A DNA stretch of 64,000 nucleotides from UBA2334 sp049653005 (GCA_049653005.1 JBASFL010000095.1:40554-104553), one strand, 5' to 3'. Numbered from the stretch's first letter, positions 16,296-24,906 are shown. The notes: generated by a model from the sequence alone, not told the origin. Numbers and translations are program-made.

Positions 16296-17060
16296 GTGCT
16301 TCAAACCCAAGACCTCACGGTCCGCTTTGGCGGACACGTGGCGGTGAACGCTGTCTCGTGCACCTTTGCGCCAGGCACGCTCACCGCCATCGTTGGCCCC
16401 AACGGGGCGGGCAAAACCACCTACTTCAACCTCATGTCGGGGCAGCTCAAGGCCACGGCAGGGCGTGTCAGCCTGAACGGGCAAGACCTGTCGGGCCTAA
16501 GCGCTTCGGCCCGCACGCGGGCGGGGTTGGGGCGTGCGTTTCAGCTCACCAACCTGTTTCCCAACCTCAGCGTGCTGGAGAACGTGCGGCTGGCGGTGCA
16601 GGCCACACAAGCCGGGCGGCACCGCCGGGGGTTGAACTGGTGGAGCATTTGGAGCGACCACACCGCGCTGACCGAGCGGGCGTTGGCCATTCTGCAATCG
16701 GTGTCCATGACGGCGCAGCAAGACGCCCCCGTCGCCAGCCTGCCGCACGGCGACCAGCGCAAGCTGGAGGTGGCGCTGCTCATGGCGCTGGACCCGCAGG
16801 TGTACATGTTTGACGAACCCACCGCTGGCATGAGCCACGACGAGGCCCCCGTCATCCTCAACCTCATTCGGCAACTGAAGGCCGACAAAACCAAAACCAT
16901 TCTGCTGGTGGAGCACAAGATGGACGTGGTGCGCGAGCTGGCCGACCGCATCATCGTGTTGCACAACGGCACCCTGGTGGCCGATGGCGACCCGGCCGAG
17001 GTGATTGCGTCGCCCGTGGTGCAAGAGGCCTACCTGGGCGTGGCCAAGGAGCCTGCATGA
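16296..17060 (+). CDS. ABC transporter ATP-binding protein, LivG-like
   Basis: One of two ATPases of the importer, 254 residues from a GTG at 16296. Walker A is GPNGAGKTT near residue 35, and the Walker B region reads VYMFDEPTAGMSH. The signature region is ASLPHGDQRKLEVALLM, where HGDQR stands in for the usual SGGQ, as is common in LivG. The C-terminal BPA-type tail typical of branched-chain transporters follows. No strong Shine-Dalgarno precedes it. It overlaps the next ATPase gene by 4 bases. Confidence 0.9.
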   Translation: MLQTQDLTVRFGGHVAVNAVSCTFAPGTLTAIVGPNGAGKTTYFNLMSGQLKATAGRVSLNGQDLSGLSASARTRAGLGRAFQLTNLFPNLSVLENVRLAVQATQAGRHRRGLNWWSIWSDHTALTERALAILQSVSMTAQQDAPVASLPHGDQRKLEVALLMALDPQVYMFDEPTAGMSHDEAPVILNLIRQLKADKTKTILLVEHKMDVVRELADRIIVLHNGTLVADGDPAEVIASPVVQEAYLGVAKEPA

Positions 17061-17782
17061 GCACGAACCTGCTGGAACTGAAGGGCGTGCACACCCACAT
17101 CGGGGCGTACCACATCCTGCATGGGGTGGACCTGGTGGTGCCGCGTGGCCAACTCACCATGCTGCTGGGCCGCAATGGCGCGGGCAAAACCACCACGCTG
17201 CGGACCATCATGGGCCTGTGGCAGGCATCGCAAGGCCGTGTGGTGTTCAACGGGCACGACATCACCCGCGAGCACACCCCCGCCATTGCCGGGCTGAACA
17301 TTGCCTACGTGCCCGAGACCATGGGCATTTTTTCGGACCTGACCGTCAAAGAAAACATGCTGCTGGCCGCCCGCAGCGCCAAGCGCGCCAGCCAGATGGA
17401 CGAGGCCCGGTTGCAGTGGATTTTCAAGCTGTTTCCGGCGGTGGAAAAGTTCTGGAACCACCCGGCGGGCAAGCTGTCGGGTGGGCAAAAACAGATGTTG
17501 GCGGTGTCGCGCGCCATTGTGGAGCCGCGCGATTTGCTCATCATCGACGAGCCCAGCAAGGGCCTTGCCCCCGTGATGATCAACAACATGATCGACGCCT
17601 TCGAGCAGCTCAAGGCCAGCGGCGTGACCATTTTGCTGGTGGAGCAAAACATCAACTTCGCCAAACGCCTGGGCGACCACGTGGCCGTGATGGACAACGG
17701 GCAGGTGGTGCACGCCGGCAGCATGCAGGCGCTGGCGGGTGACGAAGAGCTGCAGCAATCGCTGCTTGGGTTGGCACTGTGA
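17057..17782 (+). CDS. ABC transporter ATP-binding protein, LivF-like
   Basis: The second ATPase, 241 residues, with Walker A GRNGAGKTT, the ABC signature LSGGQKQM and Walker B LLIIDEPSKGLAP. It ends with the VAVMDNGQVVHAG family tail. The start overlaps the previous gene and the stop overlaps the next (GTGA), a tightly coupled import operon. Confidence 0.92.
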   Translation: MSTNLLELKGVHTHIGAYHILHGVDLVVPRGQLTMLLGRNGAGKTTTLRTIMGLWQASQGRVVFNGHDITREHTPAIAGLNIAYVPETMGIFSDLTVKENMLLAARSAKRASQMDEARLQWIFKLFPAVEKFWNHPAGKLSGGQKQMLAVSRAIVEPRDLLIIDEPSKGLAPVMINNMIDAFEQLKASGVTILLVEQNINFAKRLGDHVAVMDNGQVVHAGSMQALAGDEELQQSLLGLAL

Positions 17783-18762
17783 ACACCAAAGACATCGACC
17801 TCAAACCCCTGCTGCTGGTGCCCGCGCTGGCGCTGGCTGTGCTGCCGTTCATGGGCTCACCCTCCACCTGGCTCACGCTGACCGTGGCGGGCCTGGCCAT
17901 GGGCATGATCATTTTCATCATCGCGTCGGGTCTGACGCTGGTGTTTGGCCTGATGGACGTGCTGAACTTTGGCCACGGCGTGTTCATTGCGCTGGGCGCC
18001 TTTGTGGCCACCAGTGTGCTGGGCGCCATGGGCGACTGGACGGGCTCTGACCAGCTCTGGCGCAACCTGGTGGCTGTGTTGCCCGCCATGCTGGTGGCCA
18101 TGGCGGTGGCCGGGGCCGTGGGCCTGGCGTTTGAGCGGTTCATTGTGCGGCCCGTGTACGGCCAGCACCTGAAGCAGATTCTCATCACCATGGGCGGCAT
18201 GATCATTGGCGAGGAGCTCATCAAGGTCATCTGGGGGCCGCAGCAAATTGCGCTGCCCCTGCCCGAGGCGCTGCGCGGCGGCATTTACCTGGGTGACGCT
18301 GCGGTGGAAAAGTACCGCCTGCTGGCCGTGGTGGTGGGCGCGCTGGTGTTTGCGGTGCAGGTGTGGGTGCTGTCGCGCACCAAAATTGGTCTGCTCATCC
18401 GCGCCGGGGTGCAAGACCGCGAAATGGTCGAATCGCTGGGCTACCGCATCCGCCGCCTGTTTGTGGGCGTGTTTGTGGTGGGCAGCGCGCTGGCCGGGCT
18501 GGGCGGCGTGATGTGGGGGCTGTACCAGCAAAACGTGGTGCCGCAGATGGGCGCGCAGGTGAACGTGCTCATCTTCATCGTCATCATCATCGGCGGCCTG
18601 GGGTCCACAGGCGGCGCACTGATTGGTGCCCTGCTGGTGGGGCTGATGGCCAACTACACCGGCTTTTTGGCCCCCAAAGTGGCGCTGTTTTCAAACATTG
18701 CGCTGATGGTGGCGATTTTGTTGTGGCGCCCGCAGGGCGTGTACCCGGTTGCCAATCGATGA
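17779..18762 (+). CDS. ABC transporter permease, LivH-like
   Basis: A 327-residue inner-membrane permease with about eight hydrophobic segments and the family loop in NFGHGVFIALGA and the REMVESLGYRI region that contacts the ATPase. The GTG at 17779 overlaps the stop of the preceding ATPase gene. Pairs with the LivM-like permease encoded 121 bases downstream. Confidence 0.92.
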   Translation: MNTKDIDLKPLLLVPALALAVLPFMGSPSTWLTLTVAGLAMGMIIFIIASGLTLVFGLMDVLNFGHGVFIALGAFVATSVLGAMGDWTGSDQLWRNLVAVLPAMLVAMAVAGAVGLAFERFIVRPVYGQHLKQILITMGGMIIGEELIKVIWGPQQIALPLPEALRGGIYLGDAAVEKYRLLAVVVGALVFAVQVWVLSRTKIGLLIRAGVQDREMVESLGYRIRRLFVGVFVVGSALAGLGGVMWGLYQQNVVPQMGAQVNVLIFIVIIIGGLGSTGGALIGALLVGLMANYTGFLAPKVALFSNIALMVAILLWRPQGVYPVANR

Positions 18763-18781
18763 CCCCCGTGCGTCACATCCA

Positions 18782-18868
18782 CTCGGCTGTGCCGGGGCTC
18801 ACTTCGTTCGCTGCCCCCCCAAGGGGGCTCTCCCCAGCTTGGGGCGGCCCGGCGCTGGCTCGGCTGAA
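18782..18868 (+). repeat. REP-like double-hairpin element inside the transporter operon
   Basis: The 121-base gap between the two permease genes has two adjacent hairpins, GCCCCC-N4-GGGGGC (18813-18828) and CCCCA-GCT-TGGGG (18832-18844), within a near-symmetric frame (TCGGCTGTGCCGGG on the left, CCCGGCGCTGGCTCGGCTG on the right). I recall similar elements between genes in other Comamonadaceae. It may stabilise or attenuate the operon mRNA. Confidence 0.55.
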
Positions 18869-18883
18869 CAACCCACTTTCATC

Positions 18884-19972
18884 ATGTTGAAACGACTCAT
18901 TTCCAACGACCTGCCGCGCAGCCGTGTGCTGGCGGTGCTGCTGCTGGGCCTGCTGGTGGCACTGGCGTTTGCGCCGTTCATATTTCCCGGCGTCAAGGCG
19001 CTGAACGTGGCGGCCAAGGTGCTGATTTTTCTGGTGCTGGTGGCCAGTTTTGACCTGCTGCTGGGCTACACCGGCATCGTCAGTTTTGCGCACACCATGT
19101 TTTTTGGCATTGGCGCTTACGGCGTGGCCATTGCCTCCAACCACCTGGGGCCCACCTGGGGGGCGCTGGCGGTGGGCGTGTTGGGCGCGCTGGGGCTGAC
19201 ACTGGTGCTGTCGCTGGCGGTGGGGCTGTTTTCGCTGCGGGTGCGTGCCATCTTTTTCGCCATGATCACGCTGGCGGTGGCGTCGGCCTTTCAAACGCTG
19301 GCCTCGCAGCTGTCTGAGGTGACGGGCGGTGAAGACGGCCTGAGCTTCAAGCTGCCCGCCGTGCTGTCGCCCAGTTTCGAGCTGTTTGAAGACCCCATTC
19401 TGGGCGTGATGGTGGACGGCAAACTCATCACCTACTACCTGCTGTTTGCCGTGGCGCTGTGCCTGCTGCTGGCGCTGCTGCGCATCGTCAACTCGCCGTT
19501 CGGGCGGGTGCTGCAGGCCATTCGCGAGAACGAGTTCCGCGCCGAAGCCATTGGCTACAAGGTGGTGGTGTACCGCACGCTGTCCAGCGTGATGTCGGCG
19601 CTGTTTGCCTGCCTGGCCGGGGCCATGCTGGCCATTTGGCTGCGCTACAACGGGCCAGACACCTCGCTCAGCTTCGAAATCATGATGGACGTGCTGCTGA
19701 TTGTGGTCATTGGCGGCATGGGCACGGTGTATGGCGCGGCCATTGGCTCGGCGCTGTTCCTGGTGGCGCAAAGCTATTTGCAAGATGTGCTGCGCTGGGG
19801 CAGCGAGGCCACCACCAGCGTGCCCACCCTGTCGGCCCTGCTGTCGCCCGACCGGTGGCTGCTGTGGCTGGGTGTGTTGTTTGTGCTCTCGGTGTACTAC
19901 TTTCCCACCGGGGTGGTGGGGCGGCTGCGGGCGCGTGCGGCGCTGGGCAAAACCCAAGGACCTCGCTCATGA
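18884..19972 (+). CDS. ABC transporter permease, LivM-like
   Basis: The second permease, 362 residues from the ATG at 18884. A longer frame from 18749 would read through the REP-like element and is not credible. Multiple membrane spans, the family motif FGIGAYGVA and the RAIRENEFRAEAIGY-type loop (here QAIRENEFRAEAIGY) are visible. No Shine-Dalgarno is evident before the ATG. Its stop overlaps the hydrolase gene by 4 bases. Confidence 0.9.
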   Translation: MLKRLISNDLPRSRVLAVLLLGLLVALAFAPFIFPGVKALNVAAKVLIFLVLVASFDLLLGYTGIVSFAHTMFFGIGAYGVAIASNHLGPTWGALAVGVLGALGLTLVLSLAVGLFSLRVRAIFFAMITLAVASAFQTLASQLSEVTGGEDGLSFKLPAVLSPSFELFEDPILGVMVDGKLITYYLLFAVALCLLLALLRIVNSPFGRVLQAIRENEFRAEAIGYKVVVYRTLSSVMSALFACLAGAMLAIWLRYNGPDTSLSFEIMMDVLLIVVIGGMGTVYGAAIGSALFLVAQSYLQDVLRWGSEATTSVPTLSALLSPDRWLLWLGVLFVLSVYYFPTGVVGRLRARAALGKTQGPRS

Positions 19973-20877
19973 ACCCCTTGTCACACGCCATGTCTGCGGG
20001 CGGTGGCGCCCAGTCCCGCTACCTGCGCTGCGCCGGGCGCGAGCTTCACTTCATGGACTGGGGCGACCCCCATGCGCCTGCCGTGGTGGCCTGGCACGGC
20101 CTGGCCCGCACCGGGCGCGACATGGACGAACTGGCCCGCCACCTGGTGGGCCAGGGGTACCGCGTGCTGTGCCCCGACACCGTGGGGCGTGGCCTGAGCC
20201 AGTGGAGCCCCGACCCGGCCACCGAGTACCAGCTGTCGTTTTACGCCGCACAGGCGCGCGACCTGCTTGACCAGCTGGGGCTGACCACCGTGCACTGGGT
20301 GGGCACCTCCATGGGCGGGGCCATTGGCACGCTGTGTGCCGGCGGCCTGGCCGAGCCCACGCTGGCAGGGCGCATCACAAGCCTGGTGCTGAACGACAAC
20401 GCACCGCAGCTGGCACAGGCGGCCATTGAGCGCATCAAGTCTTACGCGGGCCAACCCCCGGCGTTTGACACGGTGCTGGAGCTGGAGGCTTTTTTCAGGC
20501 AGGTGTACAAGCCCTACGGCTGGCTGAGCGATGCGCAGTGGAAGGTGCTGACCGAAAGCTCGGTGCGCCGCCTGCCCGATGGCCGCGTGACCCCGCACTA
20601 CGACCCGGCCATGGTGCAGCAGTTTGTGCACCACCCCGACGACTATTTGGTTTGGCACCACTACGACGCCATCACCTGCCCGGTGCTGTGCCTGCGCGGG
20701 GCCGAGTCAGACCTGGTGCTGCCCGAAGCGGTGGCCGAGATGCGCAGCCGCGGCCCCGGCAGGGCAGGGCGTTTGACGGTGGTGGAGGTGCCCGGCTGCG
20801 GCCACGCCCCGGCGCTGAACGTGGACAGTCACTTCAAGTGGGTGACGGACTTTTTGCGGACCGCCGAATCCGTGTGA
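19969..20877 (+). CDS. Alpha/beta hydrolase
   Basis: A 302-residue alpha/beta-hydrolase-fold enzyme. The oxyanion region is AWHGLARTGRD, the nucleophile is the serine in GTSMGGAIG near residue 114, and the histidine is in GCGHAPAL near the C-terminus. The start overlaps the LivM-like stop (ATGA), making it the last gene of the sigma-54-linked import operon, so it may process the imported substrate or a derivative (an ester, amide or C-C hydrolase substrate). That link is inferred from position only. An alternative start is the ATG at 19990. Confidence 0.85.
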   Translation: MNPLSHAMSAGGGAQSRYLRCAGRELHFMDWGDPHAPAVVAWHGLARTGRDMDELARHLVGQGYRVLCPDTVGRGLSQWSPDPATEYQLSFYAAQARDLLDQLGLTTVHWVGTSMGGAIGTLCAGGLAEPTLAGRITSLVLNDNAPQLAQAAIERIKSYAGQPPAFDTVLELEAFFRQVYKPYGWLSDAQWKVLTESSVRRLPDGRVTPHYDPAMVQQFVHHPDDYLVWHHYDAITCPVLCLRGAESDLVLPEAVAEMRSRGPGRAGRLTVVEVPGCGHAPALNVDSHFKWVTDFLRTAESV

Positions 20878-20898
20878 TCACCGTTTTGGGTTCAAAAC

Positions 20899-20987
20899 AA
20901 GGCCTGGCGCTTGCTGGTATTGAACAGTTTGCTATAAATTAAAAAATAATAGCAAACTTGTGAATACAGGCAAGCGCTGGGGCCTTT
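20899..20987. repeat. Inverted pair of dispersed repeats between convergent genes
   Basis: Two repeat copies face each other: AAGGCC to GCTAT (20899-20935) and ATAGC to GGCCTTT (20949-20987), separated by 13 A/T-rich bases. They are roughly 80 percent complementary, so the transcript can form a long hairpin that could end both converging transcripts. The right copy supplies the stop codon of hemH (TAA at 20988-20986 on the minus strand). Confidence 0.7.
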
Positions 20988-22077
20988 AATCTTTCGCGCC
21001 CAGTGCCGATGCGGCTTGCCTGCTTTGCGCCAGGGCCGTCGCATCGGGCACGGTCTGGGTGGGCCAGCCGCCCAAGTGCTGGGTGGTGATGGCGGTGAGC
21101 GCGCGCACCCAGCCCAGGTCGTCGTTCAGGCAGGGGATGTAGTTGAACTCGGTGCCGCCTGCGTGCAAAAATGCCTCGCGGGCCTCCATGTTGATTTCTT
21201 CCAGCGTCTCCAGGCAGTCGCCGGTGAAGCCGGGGCACATCACGTCCACCTTCTTGGTGCCCGCCTGCGCCATGGCCACCAGTGTGGGCTCGGTGTAGGG
21301 CTCCAGCCATTTGGCTTTGCCAAAGCGCGACTGGAAGGTGATGGTGTACTGGTGCTTGCCCAAGTCCAATGCCTCGGCCAGCAGGCGACCGGTTTTGTGG
21401 CACTCGCAGTGGTAGGGGTCGCCCAGGTGCAGCGTGCGCTCGGGCACGCCGTGAAAGCTCATCACCAGCTGGTCGGGCTGGCCGTTGGCCTGCCAGTGTT
21501 TGCGCACGGTGGCGGCCAGGGCGTTGATGTAGCCAGGGTCGTCGTGAAAGTGGTTCACAAAACGCAGCTCGGGCACATAGCGGGTGCGGCTGGCCCAGCC
21601 GTAAATGGCGTCAAACAGTGCGGCGGTGGTGGTGCCGCTGTACTGTGGGTAGGCGGGCAGGATGAGGATGCGGGTGAAGCCTTCGGCCTTGAGCTTGTTC
21701 AGCTCTTGCGCCACGCCGGGGTTGCCGTAGGTCATGGCCACGCGCACGTCGACGTGGTGGCCTTGCTCGCCCAAAAAGCCTTTCAGCAGCTTGGCCTGCT
21801 TTTGCGTCCACACCATCAGCGGCGAGCCCTCGGGCGTCCACACACTGGCGTACTTGGCGGCCGATTTGGCCGGGCGGGTGCGCAAAATGATGCCGTGAAG
21901 AATCAGCCACCAAATGGGTTTGGGGATTTCCACCACCCGGCTGTCGCCCAAAAACTGCCCCAAATAGCGGCGCAGGGCGGGAGCGGTGGGTTCGTCGGGG
22001 GTGCCCAGGTTGCAGTACAAAACGGCCGTTTTGGGGGCCTGGCCGTGGGTGAAGCGGGGTTCGGGGGTGAATGCCAT
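20986..22077 (-). CDS. hemH: Ferrochelatase
   Basis: The last enzyme of protoheme synthesis, inserting ferrous iron into protoporphyrin IX. The 363-residue protein shows AVLYCNLGTPDEPT at the start, SFHGVPERTLHLGDPYHCEC with the active-site histidine, FQSRFGKAKWLEPYT and the CPGFTGDCLETLEEI region with the catalytic glutamate. I chose the ATG at 22077 (preceded by GGGGAGA); the same frame runs open upstream through the divergent neighbour but has no support. Heme supply fits the many c-type cytochromes here. Confidence 0.94.
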   Translation of the reverse strand: MAFTPEPRFTHGQAPKTAVLYCNLGTPDEPTAPALRRYLGQFLGDSRVVEIPKPIWWLILHGIILRTRPAKSAAKYASVWTPEGSPLMVWTQKQAKLLKGFLGEQGHHVDVRVAMTYGNPGVAQELNKLKAEGFTRILILPAYPQYSGTTTAALFDAIYGWASRTRYVPELRFVNHFHDDPGYINALAATVRKHWQANGQPDQLVMSFHGVPERTLHLGDPYHCECHKTGRLLAEALDLGKHQYTITFQSRFGKAKWLEPYTEPTLVAMAQAGTKKVDVMCPGFTGDCLETLEEINMEAREAFLHAGGTEFNYIPCLNDDLGWVRALTAITTQHLGGWPTQTVPDATALAQSRQAASALGAKD

Positions 22078-22095
22078 GCGGTATTCTCCCCGACC

Positions 22096-22788
22096 ATGCT
22101 CGACCCCACCCGCGTGCGCGCCATATCCCTGGACCTTGACGACACTTTGTGGCCCATCTGGCCCACCATTGAGCGGGCCGAGCGGGCGCTCGCCGCCTGG
22201 CTGGGGCAACAAGCGCCCCTGACCGCCGCCTTGTTTGCCAACCCCCAAGCCCGGCAGTCGTTGCGCGAGCACGTGGTGCAAACCCGGCCCGAATTGGGGC
22301 ACGACCTCAGTGCCATCCGCCGAGAGGCTATCCGCTTGGCCCTCTACCGCGCGGGCGAAAACCCCTTGTTGGCCGATGCCGCTTTCGAGGTGTTTTTTGC
22401 CGAGCGCCACAACGTGGATTTGTTTGCCGACGCCTTGCCCGCTTTGCAGTGGCTGGCCCAGCGCTACCCCGTGGTGGCCTTGTCCAACGGCAATGCCGAC
22501 GTGGGCCGTGTGGGGCTGGGCGAGTGGTTCACCGCCAGCGTGAGTGCTGCCACGTTTGGCGTGGGCAAACCCGCCGTGGGCATTTTTCACGCCGCAGCGC
22601 AAGCGGCAGGGGTGGCGGCGGAAGACGTGCTTCACGTGGGCGACGACGCGCACCTGGACGTGCTGGGTGCGTTGAGCGCCGGCATGCAAACCGTGTGGGT
22701 CAACCGCGATGCCCAAGCCTGGGCCCACGCCCCCCAGCCCCACTGCACGGTGATGCAGCTCACCGAGTTGTGCGATTTGCTGGCCTGA
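22096..22788 (+). CDS. HAD-superfamily hydrolase, subfamily IA
   Basis: A 230-residue phosphatase-like enzyme with motif I SLDLDDTLWP (nucleophile aspartate near residue 13), motif II ALSNGNAD, a lysine in FGVGKPAVGIF and motif IV LHVGDDAHLDV. The C-terminal motif includes GMQTVWVNR, as in YjjG/phosphoglycolate-phosphatase-like enzymes; the substrate is not assignable. Its ATG is only 18 bases from the divergent hemH start. Confidence 0.85.
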   Translation: MLDPTRVRAISLDLDDTLWPIWPTIERAERALAAWLGQQAPLTAALFANPQARQSLREHVVQTRPELGHDLSAIRREAIRLALYRAGENPLLADAAFEVFFAERHNVDLFADALPALQWLAQRYPVVALSNGNADVGRVGLGEWFTASVSAATFGVGKPAVGIFHAAAQAAGVAAEDVLHVGDDAHLDVLGALSAGMQTVWVNRDAQAWAHAPQPHCTVMQLTELCDLLA

Positions 22789-22822
22789 TTTCTGCTCGAA
22801 ACCCCCTCAGGAGACTGTTTTC

Positions 22823-23485
22823 ATGGCCTTGACGATTTACGGCATTGCGGCCTCGCGCGCGGTGCGCCCCTTGTGGGTGGCCAAGGAGTTGGGCCTGGCG
22901 TTCGAACACGTGCACACCGCTTACCTGGGGGGCGGGGCGCGCACGCCCGAGATGCTGGCGCTCAACCCCAACGGCCACATTCCCGTGTTGGTCGATGCCC
23001 GGTCCGAAGGCGACGTGGTGGTGTGGGAAAGCATGGCCTGCGCCCTGTACCTGGCCCGCGTGCACGGCAAGGCAGACGGTGAATCCATTGCCCCGGCCAC
23101 CCCCGCCGAAGAAGGCGAAGCCCTGCGCTGGGCGTTCTGGGCGGTCACCGAACTGGAAAAGGACGCGCTCACCGTGCTGATGCACCTGCTGGCCATGCCC
23201 CCCGACCAGCGCAAGCCCGAGTTGGCCGCTGCCGCCGAGAAGCGTTTGATTGGCCCCTTGGCCGTGCTGGAGCAGCACTTGGCCGCACAACGCGCCAAAG
23301 GCCAGGCCCACCTGGCCGCCGACCGCTTCACCGTGGCCGACGTGTGTGTGGCCTCGGTGGTGGGCTGGTGCAAACCCGCCAAACCATTGATGGCGCAGTT
23401 CCCCGCGGTGAGCAGCTGGCTGGATGCCTGCATGGCCCGGCCCGCGCAGCAAGCGCTCAGGGCGCTGGCACGCAGCGGTCAGTGA
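22823..23485 (+). CDS. Glutathione S-transferase family protein
   Basis: A 220-residue protein with an N-terminal thioredoxin-like glutathione-binding domain (IYGIAASRAVRPLWVAKEL, NPNGHIPVL, the cis-proline loop, then VWESMACALYLA) and an all-helical C-terminal domain (FTVADVCVASVVG). It probably conjugates or reduces electrophiles with glutathione; the substrate is unknown. AGGAG precedes the ATG. It converges on the universal stress protein gene. Confidence 0.88.
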   Translation: MALTIYGIAASRAVRPLWVAKELGLAFEHVHTAYLGGGARTPEMLALNPNGHIPVLVDARSEGDVVVWESMACALYLARVHGKADGESIAPATPAEEGEALRWAFWAVTELEKDALTVLMHLLAMPPDQRKPELAAAAEKRLIGPLAVLEQHLAAQRAKGQAHLAADRFTVADVCVASVVGWCKPAKPLMAQFPAVSSWLDACMARPAQQALRALARSGQ

Positions 23486-23522
23486 TGCCCCAGCGGGCGT
23501 TGCGCGCGGCCCATGCCTGAGC

Positions 23523-23999
23523 TCAGGCGGCCAAGTCGGTGTCGCTGGCCGGCAAATCCTCTGCGTCCGGCGCATCGGGCTTGACCAGCAGCACGGGGAC
23601 CGGGGCCAGGTGCAACATGTCTTGAGCGACAGAGCCTTCCCATGTGCTGCGCAACGGGCCAGCACCATGCGTTCCCATCACCACCAGATCACATTGGTGC
23701 TGCTCTATCAACTCAAGCAACACGGTGGCCGGAGAACCGGTGACCACCGCCCATTCGCAGGGCACGCCCGCGTCCCGTACCAGTGCCAGCGCCGCTTCCA
23801 GCGCTTGAAGCCCTGCGGCCTGGTTCACCTCTTCCCGCAGGGTGGGATCGGGCTGGCTGAAGATTTCATACAGGTTGGCGGAGGCTTGCACATTCACCAG
23901 CAGCAATTCCCCCTTGAGCCCCGACCTCAGCAGCCGCAAGGCGCAATGAACTTCGTTCAACGACAAGGCTGAACCATCAATGGGAAGCAAGATTTTCAT
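23523..23999 (-). CDS. Universal stress protein (UspA family)
   Basis: A 158-residue protein beginning MKILLPIDGS, with the ATP-binding pattern GTHGAGPLRSTWEGSVAQDML and the C-terminal VPVLLVKP of the UspA fold. The ATG at 23999 gives the normal family length; the longer open frame upstream lacks support. UspA proteins aid survival under starvation and other stresses, sometimes as nucleotide-binding sensors. Its promoter probably lies in the 109 bases before the next gene. Confidence 0.9.
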   Translation of the reverse strand: MKILLPIDGSALSLNEVHCALRLLRSGLKGELLLVNVQASANLYEIFSQPDPTLREEVNQAAGLQALEAALALVRDAGVPCEWAVVTGSPATVLLELIEQHQCDLVVMGTHGAGPLRSTWEGSVAQDMLHLAPVPVLLVKPDAPDAEDLPASDTDLAA

Positions 24000-24108
24000 G
24001 GGAAGGCCCTCCGACCACAGCGTTGAAATGCCAGGGTGCAAGTCTGCGCTCTGCGAGCGTCCTTGCGCAATGCCTGGGTGCGGTCTGATTTGCGGTTGGG
24101 TGGGCTTA

Positions 24109-24666
24109 TCAAATCGCGAGGATGCCCCGCAGTTGCTTATCGGCACTCGCCGTGTTCCATCGCCACGCTTGCGGCTCCGAATGCAGTATTGCCTGCTCGA
24201 ACCAATAGCCGACGTGCTTGCCGGGGTGACGCAACAGTGGGCGGTATGCCGCAAGCTCTGTCCTGCCTTCGACTGCATGAGCAATCTGTTTCGCCGAAAT
24301 TCGGTGAATTGTGATTTGTCGACCGGACTGAAGGAACTGGATTGGGTTGTCGCTGCCATTACCCGCTCGCATCTGGGCATGGTGGAAGTTGTTGCCACCG
24401 AGTCCGTCGCCACGGAACATTCGATCTGCCGTCTGAGAACCCACATATAGTCTGTCATAAGGACCCAGCGCGCTCAGGGCCGCATCGGCTGGCACCGCCA
24501 CGTACAACCAAGAATCAGTTTTGCACTTTGGCTTGTGCATAACATGTTCGAAAACTGGCAGGCGGAACAGCTCTCTCGCTTTGTAGTTGTAGGTTGCCAT
24601 CGGATGCACGCGCTCCAGCGTAAGGTAGCGCTCGAAATGTGGGGCCAGCCTGGATAAAAGAGGCAT
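24109..24666 (-). CDS. Hypothetical protein
   Basis: A 185-residue frame (or 163 residues from the ATG at 24600, which starts MATYNYKAREL). The composition is protein-like and there is no overlapping gene. A segment LYVGSQTADRMFR, followed by histidine, arginine and a late glutamate (WFEQAIL), is faintly like a GIY-YIG nuclease core, but this is too weak for a function. It lies just downstream of a gene fragment cut off by an insertion sequence, on the same strand, so the two may once have shared an operon. Confidence 0.6.
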   Translation of the reverse strand: MPLLSRLAPHFERYLTLERVHPMATYNYKARELFRLPVFEHVMHKPKCKTDSWLYVAVPADAALSALGPYDRLYVGSQTADRMFRGDGLGGNNFHHAQMRAGNGSDNPIQFLQSGRQITIHRISAKQIAHAVEGRTELAAYRPLLRHPGKHVGYWFEQAILHSEPQAWRWNTASADKQLRGILAI

Positions 24667-24709
24667 TTTTCGTGTGTCTTTCGGATTGATTTTCAGTTTT
24701 GTCGATGCG

Positions 24710-24856
24710 TCACGTATTCAGTTGGTTCGAACTTTCGAAAAACGCGCGTTGGAGGTCCATCAAAGTGAGTCCCTCGCGCGTTGCGGCAGCCTTCAGTTTT
24801 TCCAGAGCATCTTGTTTGCGCTGGTCACTAGCAAGTTCATTAACGATGTGAGCTAG
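24710..24856 (-). pseudogene. 3' fragment of a gene truncated by the insertion sequence
   Basis: The minus-strand frame encodes about 48 genuine residues, from LAHIVNELASDQ to the end FFESSNQLNT, then meets the left end of the IS3-family element at 24857. Upstream of that point the frame continues only into IS sequence. The preserved part is helical and charged (KQDALEKLKAAATREGLTLMDLQ). I do not recognise the family. The 5' part is not evident beyond the other IS end. Confidence 0.6.
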
Positions 24857-24906
24857 TGAACCGCCCCGGTTTTTGAGGAGGCTCTTTTCTCTGAGAGGAT
24901 TGAGCC

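Noticed and set aside
24674..24856. 60-codon plus-strand frame left of the IS
   Set aside because: Antisense to the truncated gene fragment and runs into its end; no start signal.
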